This document shows, in pieces, positions 1 to 8,581 of a stretch of 64,000 nucleotides of DNA (position 1 is the first letter of the stretch; every line of letters begins with the position of its first letter). A model generated the notes under the pieces. That model did not search any database. It had not been told where the DNA came from and saw only the letters and a list, made by a program, of their open reading frames with translations. This DNA comes from Bacteroidales bacterium. GTDB lineage: Bacteria > Bacteroidota > Bacteroidia > Bacteroidales > 4484-276. A program made the position numbers and the translations under genes. Location of the stretch: positions 129,135-193,134 of the forward strand of contig DASRND010000003.1 of the NCBI GenBank assembly GCA_035647615.1. Reading direction: 5' to 3'.

Positions 1-1
1 C

Positions 2-220
2 CTGGCAGCAGGACACAAAACATTGGTTCCACAGGTTATTAAGGAGCTGGCTGCGCTGGGACGCGAAGATATTATGGTAATCGTGGGTGGCGTTATCCCG
101 CATCAGGATTATCAATATCTCTACGATGCCGGTGCTGTAGCCATTTTTGGCCCTGGCACAGTAATTTCAGAAGCAGGTATCAAAATCCTGGAAATACTCA
201 TCGAGAGCCGAAAAGAATAA
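2..220 (+). CDS. methylmalonyl-CoA mutase large subunit, C-terminal end (partial)
   Basis: Only the last 72 codons are present; the gene begins before the window. The reading frame is open from base 2 and ends at TAA 218-220. The residues match the end of the cobalamin-binding domain of methylmalonyl-CoA mutase: [15 protein letters not shown], then [14 protein letters not shown] and [10 protein letters not shown]. The VGGVIP and FGPGT segments line the B12 lower-axial pocket in this family. The enzyme interconverts succinyl-CoA and methylmalonyl-CoA in the cytosol. The carboxylase genes at 38-42 kb could act in the same propionyl-CoA route. The catalytic barrel and the DxHxxG motif lie outside the window, so the assignment to the large (catalytic) subunit rather than another B12-dependent mutase is by resemblance. 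Confidence 0.85.
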   Translation: MAAGHKTLVPQVIKELAALGREDIMVIVGGVIPHQDYQYLYDAGAVAIFGPGTVISEAGIKILEILIESRKE

Positions 221-271
221 ATGAAGTTGTCAGGTTGTCAAGTTGAATTTTATCAACTTAATAATCAGATA

Positions 272-2536
272 CTAATTGCAACCCGGGAAATTAAGCGTCA
301 CTTCGTAGCTCGCGCTATTGAATATTTCGTAAGCTTTTCCGGGTTGTAAATTTTGTAGGGTATTGATTGCTTTTTCGGGCCAGTATACTTTTGTTCCTGC
401 CACCTCTTTTATAGCTTTTATCTCCTGACGAAATCCTACAAAAGCATCTATCGATAACTGTTGCAGGCTATTGACCGGCATCAGCGACCATCCGGGTTTC
501 GCTTTGAATACAGGTGCGGGATATTGCTGATATCCCTGCAAGGTCAGCGTACAACTTTCGGTGGTTTTGATATAATAACCTGAATGGCTGGTCCAATGAT
601 CGATATCACTTTTGGTGGTGTGCGGAAACATTATGCCGCTGTCATTATAAATGACGATAATTTTCCCGATAATAGTTTCTAATACAGCGAAAATATCAGC
701 GTTGGGCAGAATGATGCACGAAGAGATGGCTGACCAACCGGCAGGAATCGTCAGCGTTTGCGTTGCCGCCTCCAACACGTTGATATGCGCAGTATCGCTT
801 GACAAGGTAAAGTAGGGATTGGTGAAAATGCAATAATACGAACCAGCATCCACCGCCGACACCTGAGAAACGTAATATTCGCTTCCGCTGATAGTTTGCT
901 GCAATATGCCATTGCGATACCATTGAAATTGTCCGGGGACAAGGCTTTCAATTTCAAATTCCAGATGCAAAATATCGCCGGCAATAAGCGTCTGATCTAG
1001 CATATTTTCATGAATCACCACGGGATATTCAAAATGCACAGGAAGAGTATCGGTAACAGCGAGCTGGCAAGGTGATAATGGCATGGCTGTCAACGAAAGC
1101 TGCACATGACGCATTGCATGGTCGTTATGGCCGGCATAATAATTTGTTTCAGGCGCACCTGCATCAGCAAAGCTGCCATCTCCGGAAGTTTGCCACAGGC
1201 ACGACTGATAGTTCTTAGCCAGACCAGGCAAATGCACTGTATCGGTAATGCTGATGATTTCCCGAGGCAACTGCACCGTGGGGTTTTTATAAATCCTCAG
1301 CTCCATCAAAGCCGATTCCGAAAGGGTACAGGGGTGATTGGGAAAGGCAAATAGTACCAGATAGCACAAACCAGTACCTGTCTCATAAGGGCCTGGGGTA
1401 TAGGTGGTAGTAAGTGCATTTGGATCTTCATAGGTTCCGTTTCCTCCATAGATGACCCATTGTATCTGTTGATAGTTTTGGGCTTGTCCTGAACAGGCAA
1501 CAACATCACCCGCACAAATTGTCTGATCGGCGCCAACGCTGGCAGACGGTCTGGCCATAACTTGCAGCGTGAGGGAATCAGCGGCGATAAACGAACACGG
1601 CTCATGAGGAAAAGCCTGCAACACAAGGAAAATTTCATTGCCTGTCATATCATTGTTTCCTGGCTCATAAACAGGATTGAGCGCTGTGGGATCGTCGAAA
1701 GTGCCGTCGCCCGAAGATTTCCAAAGCAACGATTGGTAATTGATGGCGGTAGCTTCTGTCAGCGAGTACACTCCTTCACAAAGCAAGGTATCAGAACCTG
1801 CCGAAACTTCGGGTGAATCATAAATCATCAGTTTCATGCCGTTGATGCAGGGAGTCGCACAGGGCGCTATCACATTGGCGATCAACAAAAGACTTACCTC
1901 ACCATTCAAACAATCGACAGTTCCCGGAGTATAAAGAGGTGTAAGTTGGCTATTATCATCGAAAGTTCCGTCGCCAATACTCAGCCACACAAGGCTGCTG
2001 TAATACGATGCTGTTCCCTGCAATTGATAAGTCTCTCCCTTACACACAGCATCTTCAAATCCGGCAAAACATTGCGGTGCCGGCACAATGGTAATTTTTA
2101 CCGAATCGACCATGCGGGTGTATGTGGGCGTGCTATTTATCGCCACCAGATAAAGAACTGCCCCTCCCGAAGCAATATCGCCCACACCAGGGGTGTAGGT
2201 GGTTTGAAGCTGGGTATGATCATCAAAAAAACCATCGCCGGTATGCGACCACGAAATGAAATAATAGTCGGTAGCGTAGCCATGCACAGGAATCGAACCC
2301 CCAGAGAGGCAAACGGTGGTATCGTTTCCTGCGAATACGGTCATTCGCGATCCGGGATCACCAAATTTATTCCCATTTGCAATGCGATGCACCCTTTGAT
2401 AAGGCGCAAAGTTTATTTTTTTAGAAAAAATTTCTGATAAATTTATTGGTGACTGGCTTAAGGAATTCAGGGCACTTACCTTAGGAGCCGGCAAAACCAA
2501 TAGCAATAGCGCTATTTGTAAGAAATAAGTTTTCAT
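272..2536 (-). CDS. secreted multi-module protein: five PKD-like repeats, Ig-like domain, C-terminal GW/WP repeat module
   Basis: A 754-residue protein with a signal peptide (MKTYFLQIALLLLVLPAP, cut near residue 22). Residues about 60-500 hold five diverged copies of an 85-95 residue module with the pattern AG-D--C-G, NYQ--W-S-GDGTFDD, Y-PG and a closing PC; it resembles the PKD-like repeats of Bacteroidota surface proteins. An Ig-like domain follows (about 505-590; QWYRNG, DAGSYYCIF). The last 160 residues form a module with GWS near its start, WPEKAINTL and LQPGKAYEI, also seen at the end of the secreted protein at 47.4-48.7 kb. No catalytic motif is visible, so an adhesive or structural role at the cell surface is an inference. 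It does not end in a classical T9SS sorting domain. It is a monocistronic minus-strand gene; its start codon is a clear ATG. Confidence 0.8.
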   Translation of the reverse strand: MKTYFLQIALLLLVLPAPKVSALNSLSQSPINLSEIFSKKINFAPYQRVHRIANGNKFGDPGSRMTVFAGNDTTVCLSGGSIPVHGYATDYYFISWSHTGDGFFDDHTQLQTTYTPGVGDIASGGAVLYLVAINSTPTYTRMVDSVKITIVPAPQCFAGFEDAVCKGETYQLQGTASYYSSLVWLSIGDGTFDDNSQLTPLYTPGTVDCLNGEVSLLLIANVIAPCATPCINGMKLMIYDSPEVSAGSDTLLCEGVYSLTEATAINYQSLLWKSSGDGTFDDPTALNPVYEPGNNDMTGNEIFLVLQAFPHEPCSFIAADSLTLQVMARPSASVGADQTICAGDVVACSGQAQNYQQIQWVIYGGNGTYEDPNALTTTYTPGPYETGTGLCYLVLFAFPNHPCTLSESALMELRIYKNPTVQLPREIISITDTVHLPGLAKNYQSCLWQTSGDGSFADAGAPETNYYAGHNDHAMRHVQLSLTAMPLSPCQLAVTDTLPVHFEYPVVIHENMLDQTLIAGDILHLEFEIESLVPGQFQWYRNGILQQTISGSEYYVSQVSAVDAGSYYCIFTNPYFTLSSDTAHINVLEAATQTLTIPAGWSAISSCIILPNADIFAVLETIIGKIIVIYNDSGIMFPHTTKSDIDHWTSHSGYYIKTTESCTLTLQGYQQYPAPVFKAKPGWSLMPVNSLQQLSIDAFVGFRQEIKAIKEVAGTKVYWPEKAINTLQNLQPGKAYEIFNSASYEVTLNFPGCN

Positions 2537-2707
2537 TGCTTTAAGGTGTTTATTAGGAATTGATTACGTGGTAAAAATACTAAAAGAAAAAACATTAAAA
2601 GAAAGATTAATCGATTTTTTAATGAAAAAATATCTCATAAATGTCCTTTTTACGCACCACAATGGGCATGTGCGGGGAGGAAATGATAGAGTGTGCTGTG
2701 AAAAGAT

Positions 2708-2715
2708 TATTTTTG
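2708..2715 (+). promoter_or_regulatory. Bacteroidota -7 promoter element
   Basis: TATTTTTG fits the TAnnTTTG consensus and lies about 43 bases before the start of the GH3-like gene. No clear TTTG -33 element is seen at the expected distance, so this is a weak call. Confidence 0.35.
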
Positions 2716-2758
2716 CACTATATTAATATTAACAAAAAATAACTAAAAAAGATCGGCC

Positions 2759-4312
2759 TTGGCTATAATTGGTTCCATTATAAAGCGAGCGATAGAGCTG
2801 CGCAGCTTAAGCAATAAAGAAAATCTAAAAAATTTTGATGGTTGCCGGGCGCAAAAGATTGTACTAAAGAAGCTTTTGCGTAAAGCGCAATTCACACATT
2901 TTGGCGAAGCCTATAATTTTCCAGATCTATTGCGCGCCTCCGATCCGGTAGCTGCTTTTCAGAAAACTGTTCCTGTTCACGATTACAATTCCATATTCAA
3001 AAAGTGGTGGTACCGATCACTCAATGGTGAAGCCTTTGTAGCATGGCCGGGCCGTGTAAAATATTTCGCTCTCAGCTCTGGAACTTCCGAAGCATCGAGT
3101 AAATACATCCCGGTAACTAACGACGTGCTGCGATCGATCAAAAAAACCAGTGTAAGGCAATTGCTTTCGCTGGCGCTGTATAATTTCCCGCCCGAATTTT
3201 TTGACAAAGGCAAAGCAATTCTCATGCTTGGTGGCAGCACACATCTGCAATACAATGGTACCTACTATGCCGGCGACCTGTCGGGCATTACCACCGGCAA
3301 CATACCTTTTTGGTTTCAATTTTTTTACAAACCCGGAAAACGCATTTCTAAAGAAAGAGACTGGAACACCAAACTTGAGGAGATTGTAAAAAAAGCTCCC
3401 GACTGGGACATCGGGGTAATTGTGGGAGTGCCAGCCTGGCTGCAAATACTCCTCGAAAGAATCATCAAAGAGTACAATCTCAAGACCATCCACGATATCT
3501 GGCCCAATCTTTCGATTTATGTGCATGGCGGCGTGTCGCTGGCACCCTATCTCAAAGGTTTTGAACGCATGCTGGCGCGGCCACTCACCTACATGGAAAC
3601 CTACCTGGCCAGCGAGGGTTTTATCGCTTACCAGAAACGACCAAATGTAGATTCGATGATGCTCTCGCTGGATACAGGCCTTTTTTTCGAGTTTGTACCA
3701 TTTAACGATACCAACTTTGATGAAGAGGGAAATCTGAAAGAAAATCCGCAGGCGCTTACTCTGGGGCAGGTAGAAGAAGACAAAGAATACGCACTACTCG
3801 TCAGCAGCAATGCCGGCGCCTGGCGATACCTGATTGGCGACACCATCAAGTTCACCTCCAAACGCCTCAACGAGATTCGCATTACAGGACGCACCAAACA
3901 TTATTTGAGCCTCTGCGGAGAGCATCTTTCGCAGGAAAATATGAATCGTGCCGTAGAATTGATGTGCCAGGATATGAACGCAGATGTACGTGAGTTTACA
4001 GTTGCCGGAATAAAACACGACTCGATGTTTGCCCACAAATGGTTTTTGGGAACCGACGATGAACTCGACCCGGAAGCAGCATGCAACCAAATCGACGAGC
4101 ATCTGAAGCTGCTCAACGACGATTATCGCGTAGAGCGCATTGCCGCCATCAAAGATGTGATTGTAGAAGTGTTGCCTTCCAAAGTGTTTTATCAATGGAT
4201 GAAAGAGCACGGAAAAGAGGGTGCACAAAATAAATTCCCACGGGTAATAAGAGCCCGCCAACTCGACGAGTGGGAGGAATTTATCAAAGACTTCAAAAAC
4301 AACAGCAAATAA
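2759..4312 (+). CDS. GH3 auxin-responsive promoter family protein (acyl-adenylating fold)
   Basis: The 517-residue product looks like the bacterial GH3 family throughout (start AIIGSIIKRAIELRS, middle YFALSSGTSEASSKYIP, later GAWRYLIGDTIKF and ITGRTKHYLSLCGEHLS). GH3 proteins belong to the ANL adenylating superfamily; plant members join amino acids to acyl acids such as auxin, but the substrate of the Bacteroidota members is unknown. The SSGTSEAS segment is the phosphate-binding loop and the YLIGD and GRTK segments correspond to the later ATP-binding and hinge regions. The predicted start is TTG at 2759; family members usually begin with M-A-(I/L)-x-x-S-I-I, which supports it. The gene stands alone between a minus-strand neighbour and lysE. 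Family membership is sure; the reaction is not. Confidence 0.88.
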   Translation: MAIIGSIIKRAIELRSLSNKENLKNFDGCRAQKIVLKKLLRKAQFTHFGEAYNFPDLLRASDPVAAFQKTVPVHDYNSIFKKWWYRSLNGEAFVAWPGRVKYFALSSGTSEASSKYIPVTNDVLRSIKKTSVRQLLSLALYNFPPEFFDKGKAILMLGGSTHLQYNGTYYAGDLSGITTGNIPFWFQFFYKPGKRISKERDWNTKLEEIVKKAPDWDIGVIVGVPAWLQILLERIIKEYNLKTIHDIWPNLSIYVHGGVSLAPYLKGFERMLARPLTYMETYLASEGFIAYQKRPNVDSMMLSLDTGLFFEFVPFNDTNFDEEGNLKENPQALTLGQVEEDKEYALLVSSNAGAWRYLIGDTIKFTSKRLNEIRITGRTKHYLSLCGEHLSQENMNRAVELMCQDMNADVREFTVAGIKHDSMFAHKWFLGTDDELDPEAACNQIDEHLKLLNDDYRVERIAAIKDVIVEVLPSKVFYQWMKEHGKEGAQNKFPRVIRARQLDEWEEFIKDFKNNSK

Positions 4313-4440
4313 TTCCTGTTTCGAAAAAAATCTAATAAATTGAAAATATTTTCAATAAATTAATTACTTAAGAGAGAAGCAAAAGCGGATTTTTGGAACA
4401 CGATAGTGCATCTTCTCATGTTGCCGATAGCCGAAATGGT

Positions 4441-4472
4441 TTTGTTTCAATTCAAGATTGTTTCTATTTTTG
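4441..4472 (+). promoter_or_regulatory. Bacteroidota sigma promoter (-33 TTTG / -7 TATTTTTG) for the LysE gene
   Basis: TTTG at 4441-4444 and TATTTTTG at 4465-4472 are separated by exactly 20 bases, which matches the Bacteroidota housekeeping promoter layout. The LysE start codon is 70 bases downstream. This is the cleanest promoter seen in the window. Confidence 0.65.
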
Positions 4473-4517
4473 CCAGATCGTAACGGATCATCCCGAAACA
4501 TCGGGCTGCTAACATTC

Positions 4518-4525
4518 TATTTTTG
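4518..4525 (+). promoter_or_regulatory. second -7 like element before the LysE gene
   Basis: A second TATTTTTG lies 17 bases before the LysE ATG and 53 bases after the first. It has no TTTG at the usual distance. Between the two copies is a short hairpin (CCCGA / TCGGG, about 4493-4506). Confidence 0.35.
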
Positions 4526-4541
4526 CTACTAAAATTATCTG

Positions 4542-5189
4542 ATGAATCCTTTTTTCGAAGGTGTTATTCTTGGAATTACTTTGGCCGTATTGTTAGGTCC
4601 TGCACTTTTTGCGCTTTTACAAACTAGCATACAGGGTGGATTCAGAGCCGGCATGCGGTTGGCTTTTGGCATCTTCCTGAGCGATCTTACTCTTGTGTTT
4701 CTTAGTTTTATCGGTGCCTTGCAGATTGTTTCCACAGGCAACAACCGGATTACCTTTGGCATTATTGCAGGTTTTATTCTGATTATTTACGGTGTTTTTA
4801 CTTTTTATAAAACAACAAAGCTCAACGGCAACGGTGGCACCGAAAGCCACAATAAGTCGCGCTGGTTCACGCTTATTGCCAAAGGCTATTTTCTGAATAT
4901 TGCCAATCCCTTTGTGTGGCTTTTCTGGATGAGTGTAACGGTTGGCGTTACCTCGAGTTATGGCGATAACACGCAGCAGGCTGTCTCCTTTTTTACCGGA
5001 GCTTTGCTTACCGTTTTTACTACCGATCTTGTGAAAGCCTATATCGCCAAACGCATCAAGACATTGCTCAATACCACCAATATCAAACGCATCAATCAGT
5101 TTGTCGGAATATTGCTGTTTGTATTTGGTATTGTGCTGATGGTGCGGGCGCTGATGATAAAATATCCCCTCTTTGGCTACTCGTGGTAA
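4542..5189 (+). CDS. LysE family translocator (amino-acid/metabolite exporter)
   Basis: A 215-residue polytopic membrane protein with about six hydrophobic segments, the usual size for LysE/RhtB exporters. The opening (MNPFFEGVILGITLAVLLGP) with the G-P pair in TM1 and the NIANPFVWLFW segment in the middle are typical of the family. These proteins export amino acids or related small molecules across the inner membrane; the cargo cannot be told from sequence. The gene has its own promoter (4441-4472). Its last 13 bases overlap the 3' end of recJ, which runs in the opposite direction, so the two transcripts can pair at their tails. Confidence 0.85.
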   Translation: MNPFFEGVILGITLAVLLGPALFALLQTSIQGGFRAGMRLAFGIFLSDLTLVFLSFIGALQIVSTGNNRITFGIIAGFILIIYGVFTFYKTTKLNGNGGTESHNKSRWFTLIAKGYFLNIANPFVWLFWMSVTVGVTSSYGDNTQQAVSFFTGALLTVFTTDLVKAYIAKRIKTLLNTTNIKRINQFVGILLFVFGIVLMVRALMIKYPLFGYSW

Positions 5190-6934
5190 GGCTGGATGTC
5201 TTTGATGTTGAGCTGCAACGAAACATGGCCGTTCCACTCGTTTTCTTCCACATGGTAACAAATGGAAAAGGGTCGTCCGCTTTGCACCACAGGAAGTTTA
5301 TCCCCTTGCTGAAAAGCGATTCCCGACACCGGAAATCCTGAGATATCGGGATGCACCACACTAAGTTTTAGATGGTTTTTGCCCACAATACTTGCAAAAC
5401 CAGTATCAACGAGGTTTTCGGTGAGAAATGTTGGAGCCATATTGTCGGGTCCAAAGGGTGCAAATTGCTTGAGAACTTTAAAAAACTTTGTGGAGATATT
5501 GTTGAGCTTTATCCTGGCGTCGATGGTTATTTCGGGAATCAGCATGTAATCCTCAATGGTGTCGCAAACTATTTTCTCAAAACGTTCGCAAAAAGCCGGA
5601 AACTTCTCCGGACGAATCGATAAGCCGGCAGCATATTTATGTCCGCCAAAGTGTTCGAGTAAATCAAAACACTGATCGATGGCATTGTAAATATCAAAAT
5701 CTTTTACCGAGCGTGCCGATCCAGTGATCAGGCCATTGCTTAGGGTGAGGATAATGGTAGGACGATACCATATTTCGGTAATGCGCGAAGCCACTATTCC
5801 CAGCACACCTTTGTGCCATTCGGGATGGAAAACGATGTTTGATTTTCGTGAAGGATGAATGGGATCGTTTGCCAATATCTCGGTAGCATGCTGTGTAACC
5901 TGCACATCAAGGTTGCGCCGCTCGGTGTTGAATTGATTGATCTGTTCGGCCTTTTCTACGGCTGTTTCGATGTCTTTTGCGATAAGCAACTCCACCGAAT
6001 TATTTCCGCTTTCCATACGTCCTGCGGCATTTATGCGTGGCCCGATAAGAAATACCAGATCGCTGATGGAAAGCTTGCGGTTGAAAGCAAACTCCTCGTC
6101 GACATAATGGAAATCGGTTTTCTTACGAATATTGCTGTAATGTAAAATAGCTGTAAAGCCTGGCCGTGGATTAGAATTTAACAGCTTCAGGCCATAATAT
6201 GCCAGGATTCTGTTTTCGCCGGTGATAGGCACAATATCCGAAGCAATGCTCACCACTACAAGATCCAGGAGTTTCTCGAGGCGCTTGAAAGGCATGTGAT
6301 TTTTGCGTGAAAAAGCCTGTACCAGTTTAAAACCCAATCCGCATCCTGATAATTCCTTGTAAGGATAATTGCAATCGTTGCGTTTGGGGTCGAGGATAGC
6401 ATAAGCCGGCGGTAAAGTGTCACCGGGTCGGTGGTGATCCACCACGATAAAGTCGATACCCTGATCGACTGCATATTGCACATTGGCCACTCCTTTTATG
6501 CCACAATCGAGTGCGATGATTAGGCTATAATTATTCTCGTGGGCAAAATCCACACCTGCTTTTGATATTCCATATCCTTCGGCATAGCGGTCGGGGATGT
6601 AAAAACCAACATCTTTGGCGAGCGATTTCAAAAACGTATAAACCAGCGCCACGGCGGTGGTGCCATCCACATCGTAATCGCCATACACCAGTATTTTTTC
6701 GCGGTTGCGTATGGCCTTCTCGATTCGGTAAATGGCCTTATCCATATCCTTCATCAGAAAAGGATCGTGAAGCTGCGTAAGTTTTGGGCGGAAGTAGTTT
6801 TTGGCCTCGTCGAAGCTGGTCACCCCACGTTGCGCCAGCAGATTAGCAAGAATAGTACTAATGTTCAGCGCCCGGGATAATTCCATCACAAGATCATTAT
6901 CAGCTTTATTTTTGATTACCCAGCGCTTCTGCAT
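5177..6934 (-). CDS. recJ: single-stranded-DNA-specific exonuclease RecJ
   Basis: A 585-residue protein of normal RecJ length. The DHH phosphoesterase motifs are visible: GDYDVDG (residues 85-91), DCG (about 143-145) and DHH (166-168), followed by GPRINAAGRM and, in the DHHA1 part, GGHKYAAGLS. RecJ degrades single-stranded DNA 5' to 3' in the RecF pathway, mismatch repair and base-excision repair, using divalent metal held by the Asp and His residues above. The C-terminal OB-like part (from about 460) is present. It is transcribed alone, convergent with lysE. The start at ATG 6934 fits the family N terminus. Confidence 0.96.
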   Translation of the reverse strand: MQKRWVIKNKADNDLVMELSRALNISTILANLLAQRGVTSFDEAKNYFRPKLTQLHDPFLMKDMDKAIYRIEKAIRNREKILVYGDYDVDGTTAVALVYTFLKSLAKDVGFYIPDRYAEGYGISKAGVDFAHENNYSLIIALDCGIKGVANVQYAVDQGIDFIVVDHHRPGDTLPPAYAILDPKRNDCNYPYKELSGCGLGFKLVQAFSRKNHMPFKRLEKLLDLVVVSIASDIVPITGENRILAYYGLKLLNSNPRPGFTAILHYSNIRKKTDFHYVDEEFAFNRKLSISDLVFLIGPRINAAGRMESGNNSVELLIAKDIETAVEKAEQINQFNTERRNLDVQVTQHATEILANDPIHPSRKSNIVFHPEWHKGVLGIVASRITEIWYRPTIILTLSNGLITGSARSVKDFDIYNAIDQCFDLLEHFGGHKYAAGLSIRPEKFPAFCERFEKIVCDTIEDYMLIPEITIDARIKLNNISTKFFKVLKQFAPFGPDNMAPTFLTENLVDTGFASIVGKNHLKLSVVHPDISGFPVSGIAFQQGDKLPVVQSGRPFSICYHVEENEWNGHVSLQLNIKDIQPYHE

Positions 6935-7193
6935 GTTTTAACTATTTGTGCGTAAAGATAAAAAGAATGATTTACATCAGACTTAAATTGTTAACACTTT
7001 CTTCACGCTGATGACGCTGAATCCTGCAAGTGGCATCATTTTGAGAGAATTAAAAAAAAGATTTTAATTATAAATGTCTGTCTCCAAAGTGGAGGATTTT
7101 CTGTGTTTGGGCGAGGCTGTGCCTGTTTCAATTCCAAAATAAATTGATTGGAAAAAACAGGAAGAGCCCGAGAATTCAAGTACCATCACGCCA

Positions 7194-8435
7194 TTAAATC
7201 CCGAAACGAATTGCCTCCACGGGATCGAGACGTGAAGCCGTTAATGCCGGCATAAATCCCGATACCAAGCCGATGATTGTAGAAATTAATAAACCGACAA
7301 CGATATTATCAAAAGTAAGGACAATCGGAAAAGGCATCGCACCCTGCACGAGCAATGTTCCGATGTAGATAAGCAGCAAGCCCAGCAAACCGCCCATAAG
7401 CGAAAGAAATACTGCTTCAAATAAAAATTCGAGAAGGATAAAAAGCCGTTTTGCTCCGATGGCTTTTTGTATTCCAATGATGTTGGTGCGTTCACGTACC
7501 GAAACAAACATGATGTTGGCAATACCAAAACCACCCACCAACAAAGAGAAACCCCCGATGATCCAGCCTATCATGGCCAAAGCACTAAATAAAGCCTGAA
7601 GCCCTTGATTGATAATGCTTACCTCGTTGATGGAAAAGTTGTCTTCTTCGCCGGGTTTAAGCTTGCGCAATGAGCGCATCAAACCGGTGAGTTCGTCGCG
7701 TAACTGCTGGTTGCTCCCCACATTTCTGGTTTTTACCATAATGGTGGTACCAACACGCCGCATGTTGACAAAATTGCGTGCGAAATTTAGTGGCACATAC
7801 ACCTGTTCATCACTGGAGCTGCCAAAAGTACCACCACCCTGCGCCTTCAGGATCCCAATGATGGTGGCTTTGCCACCAAATATTTTGATGGTCTTGCCCA
7901 ATGGATCGGTTTGCGGAAAAAGTGTTTCAGCAATTTTAGCTCCGATAATGGCCACATTGCGCCCGGCCTGTGATTCGAGCGGGTTAAAATAGCGTCCCTG
8001 AACGATGTCCAGCGGCATCACCTGCTCGTAGTCGTGCGACACTGCCTGGACGGTTACATTTTCGTAGCTGTTGTTGAGATATTTCACCGTGCGCCGCATC
8101 CCAAAATTAAATGCAGCGGCCTGCGCGGCATCTACCCTTTCCTGTATCGCCTGCAGCTCGTCAATTGTAGTGTTGGGGCGGTTCATGTATTTCCACCACG
8201 GATAGTCCTCGCCCATGGCCCATGGCCACTTTTGTATAAACATCACATCATTGCCCAGCTCGCTAAGGCTGTCGCGGATGCTGCGCTCCAACGAGTCGAA
8301 AACCGAGAACACTGCTATCACCGAAAAGATACCAATGGTGATGCCCGAAAGCGAAAGAAATGTCCGCAACCGGTTGACAACAATAGATTGAAAAGCGTAT
8401 TTGAAACTTTCTGCAATGAGTTTTATTACCAGCAT
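7194..8435 (-). CDS. MacB/FtsX-type ABC transporter permease
   Basis: I start it at the internal ATG 8435, where MLVIKLIAESFKYAFQSI begins as usual for this family; an ATG at 8492 would add 19 residues of unlike sequence. The 413-residue protein has one N-terminal membrane helix (FLSLSGITIGIFSVIAVFSV), a large periplasmic MacB_PCD domain (about 50-270), and three C-terminal helices of the FtsX domain ending in PVEAIRFGI. Such permeases work with an ATPase in a tripartite pump or in lipoprotein or peptide extrusion. No ATPase or HlyD-like adaptor gene lies beside it, so its partners must be encoded elsewhere. It is divergent from purH with about 146 bases between starts. Confidence 0.9.
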   Translation of the reverse strand: MLVIKLIAESFKYAFQSIVVNRLRTFLSLSGITIGIFSVIAVFSVFDSLERSIRDSLSELGNDVMFIQKWPWAMGEDYPWWKYMNRPNTTIDELQAIQERVDAAQAAAFNFGMRRTVKYLNNSYENVTVQAVSHDYEQVMPLDIVQGRYFNPLESQAGRNVAIIGAKIAETLFPQTDPLGKTIKIFGGKATIIGILKAQGGGTFGSSSDEQVYVPLNFARNFVNMRRVGTTIMVKTRNVGSNQQLRDELTGLMRSLRKLKPGEEDNFSINEVSIINQGLQALFSALAMIGWIIGGFSLLVGGFGIANIMFVSVRERTNIIGIQKAIGAKRLFILLEFLFEAVFLSLMGGLLGLLLIYIGTLLVQGAMPFPIVLTFDNIVVGLLISTIIGLVSGFMPALTASRLDPVEAIRFGI

Positions 8436-8528
8436 AATATTATGGTTGGACGATTTTTGGACGGTAAAAGTAATGGATTCTTCAAATATCAATTTTATTA
8501 AAAAACATCCCGGCTGCAGTTTTTTGGA

Positions 8529-8536
8529 TAATTTTG
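8529..8536 (+). promoter_or_regulatory. -7 promoter element of purH
   Basis: TAATTTTG matches TAnnTTTG and lies 46 bases before the purH ATG. A -33 TTTG is not clear. Because this motif would set the transcript start at about 8543, a translation start at 8534 is unlikely. Confidence 0.45.
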
Positions 8537-8581
8537 CGCGCCTGTAGCTATATTATTAATATTAAAAGAGATAACACCAAA

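Noticed and set aside
7081-7193. Possible terminator hairpin behind the ABC permease gene
   Set aside because: CCTGTTT/AAACAGG pairing with an A/T-rich interior is imperfect and no clear U-tract follows on the minus strand; too weak to list.
8436-8492. Extension of the ABC permease gene to ATG 8492
   Set aside because: The added residues are not like the family N terminus, which begins at MLVIKLIAESFKYAF.
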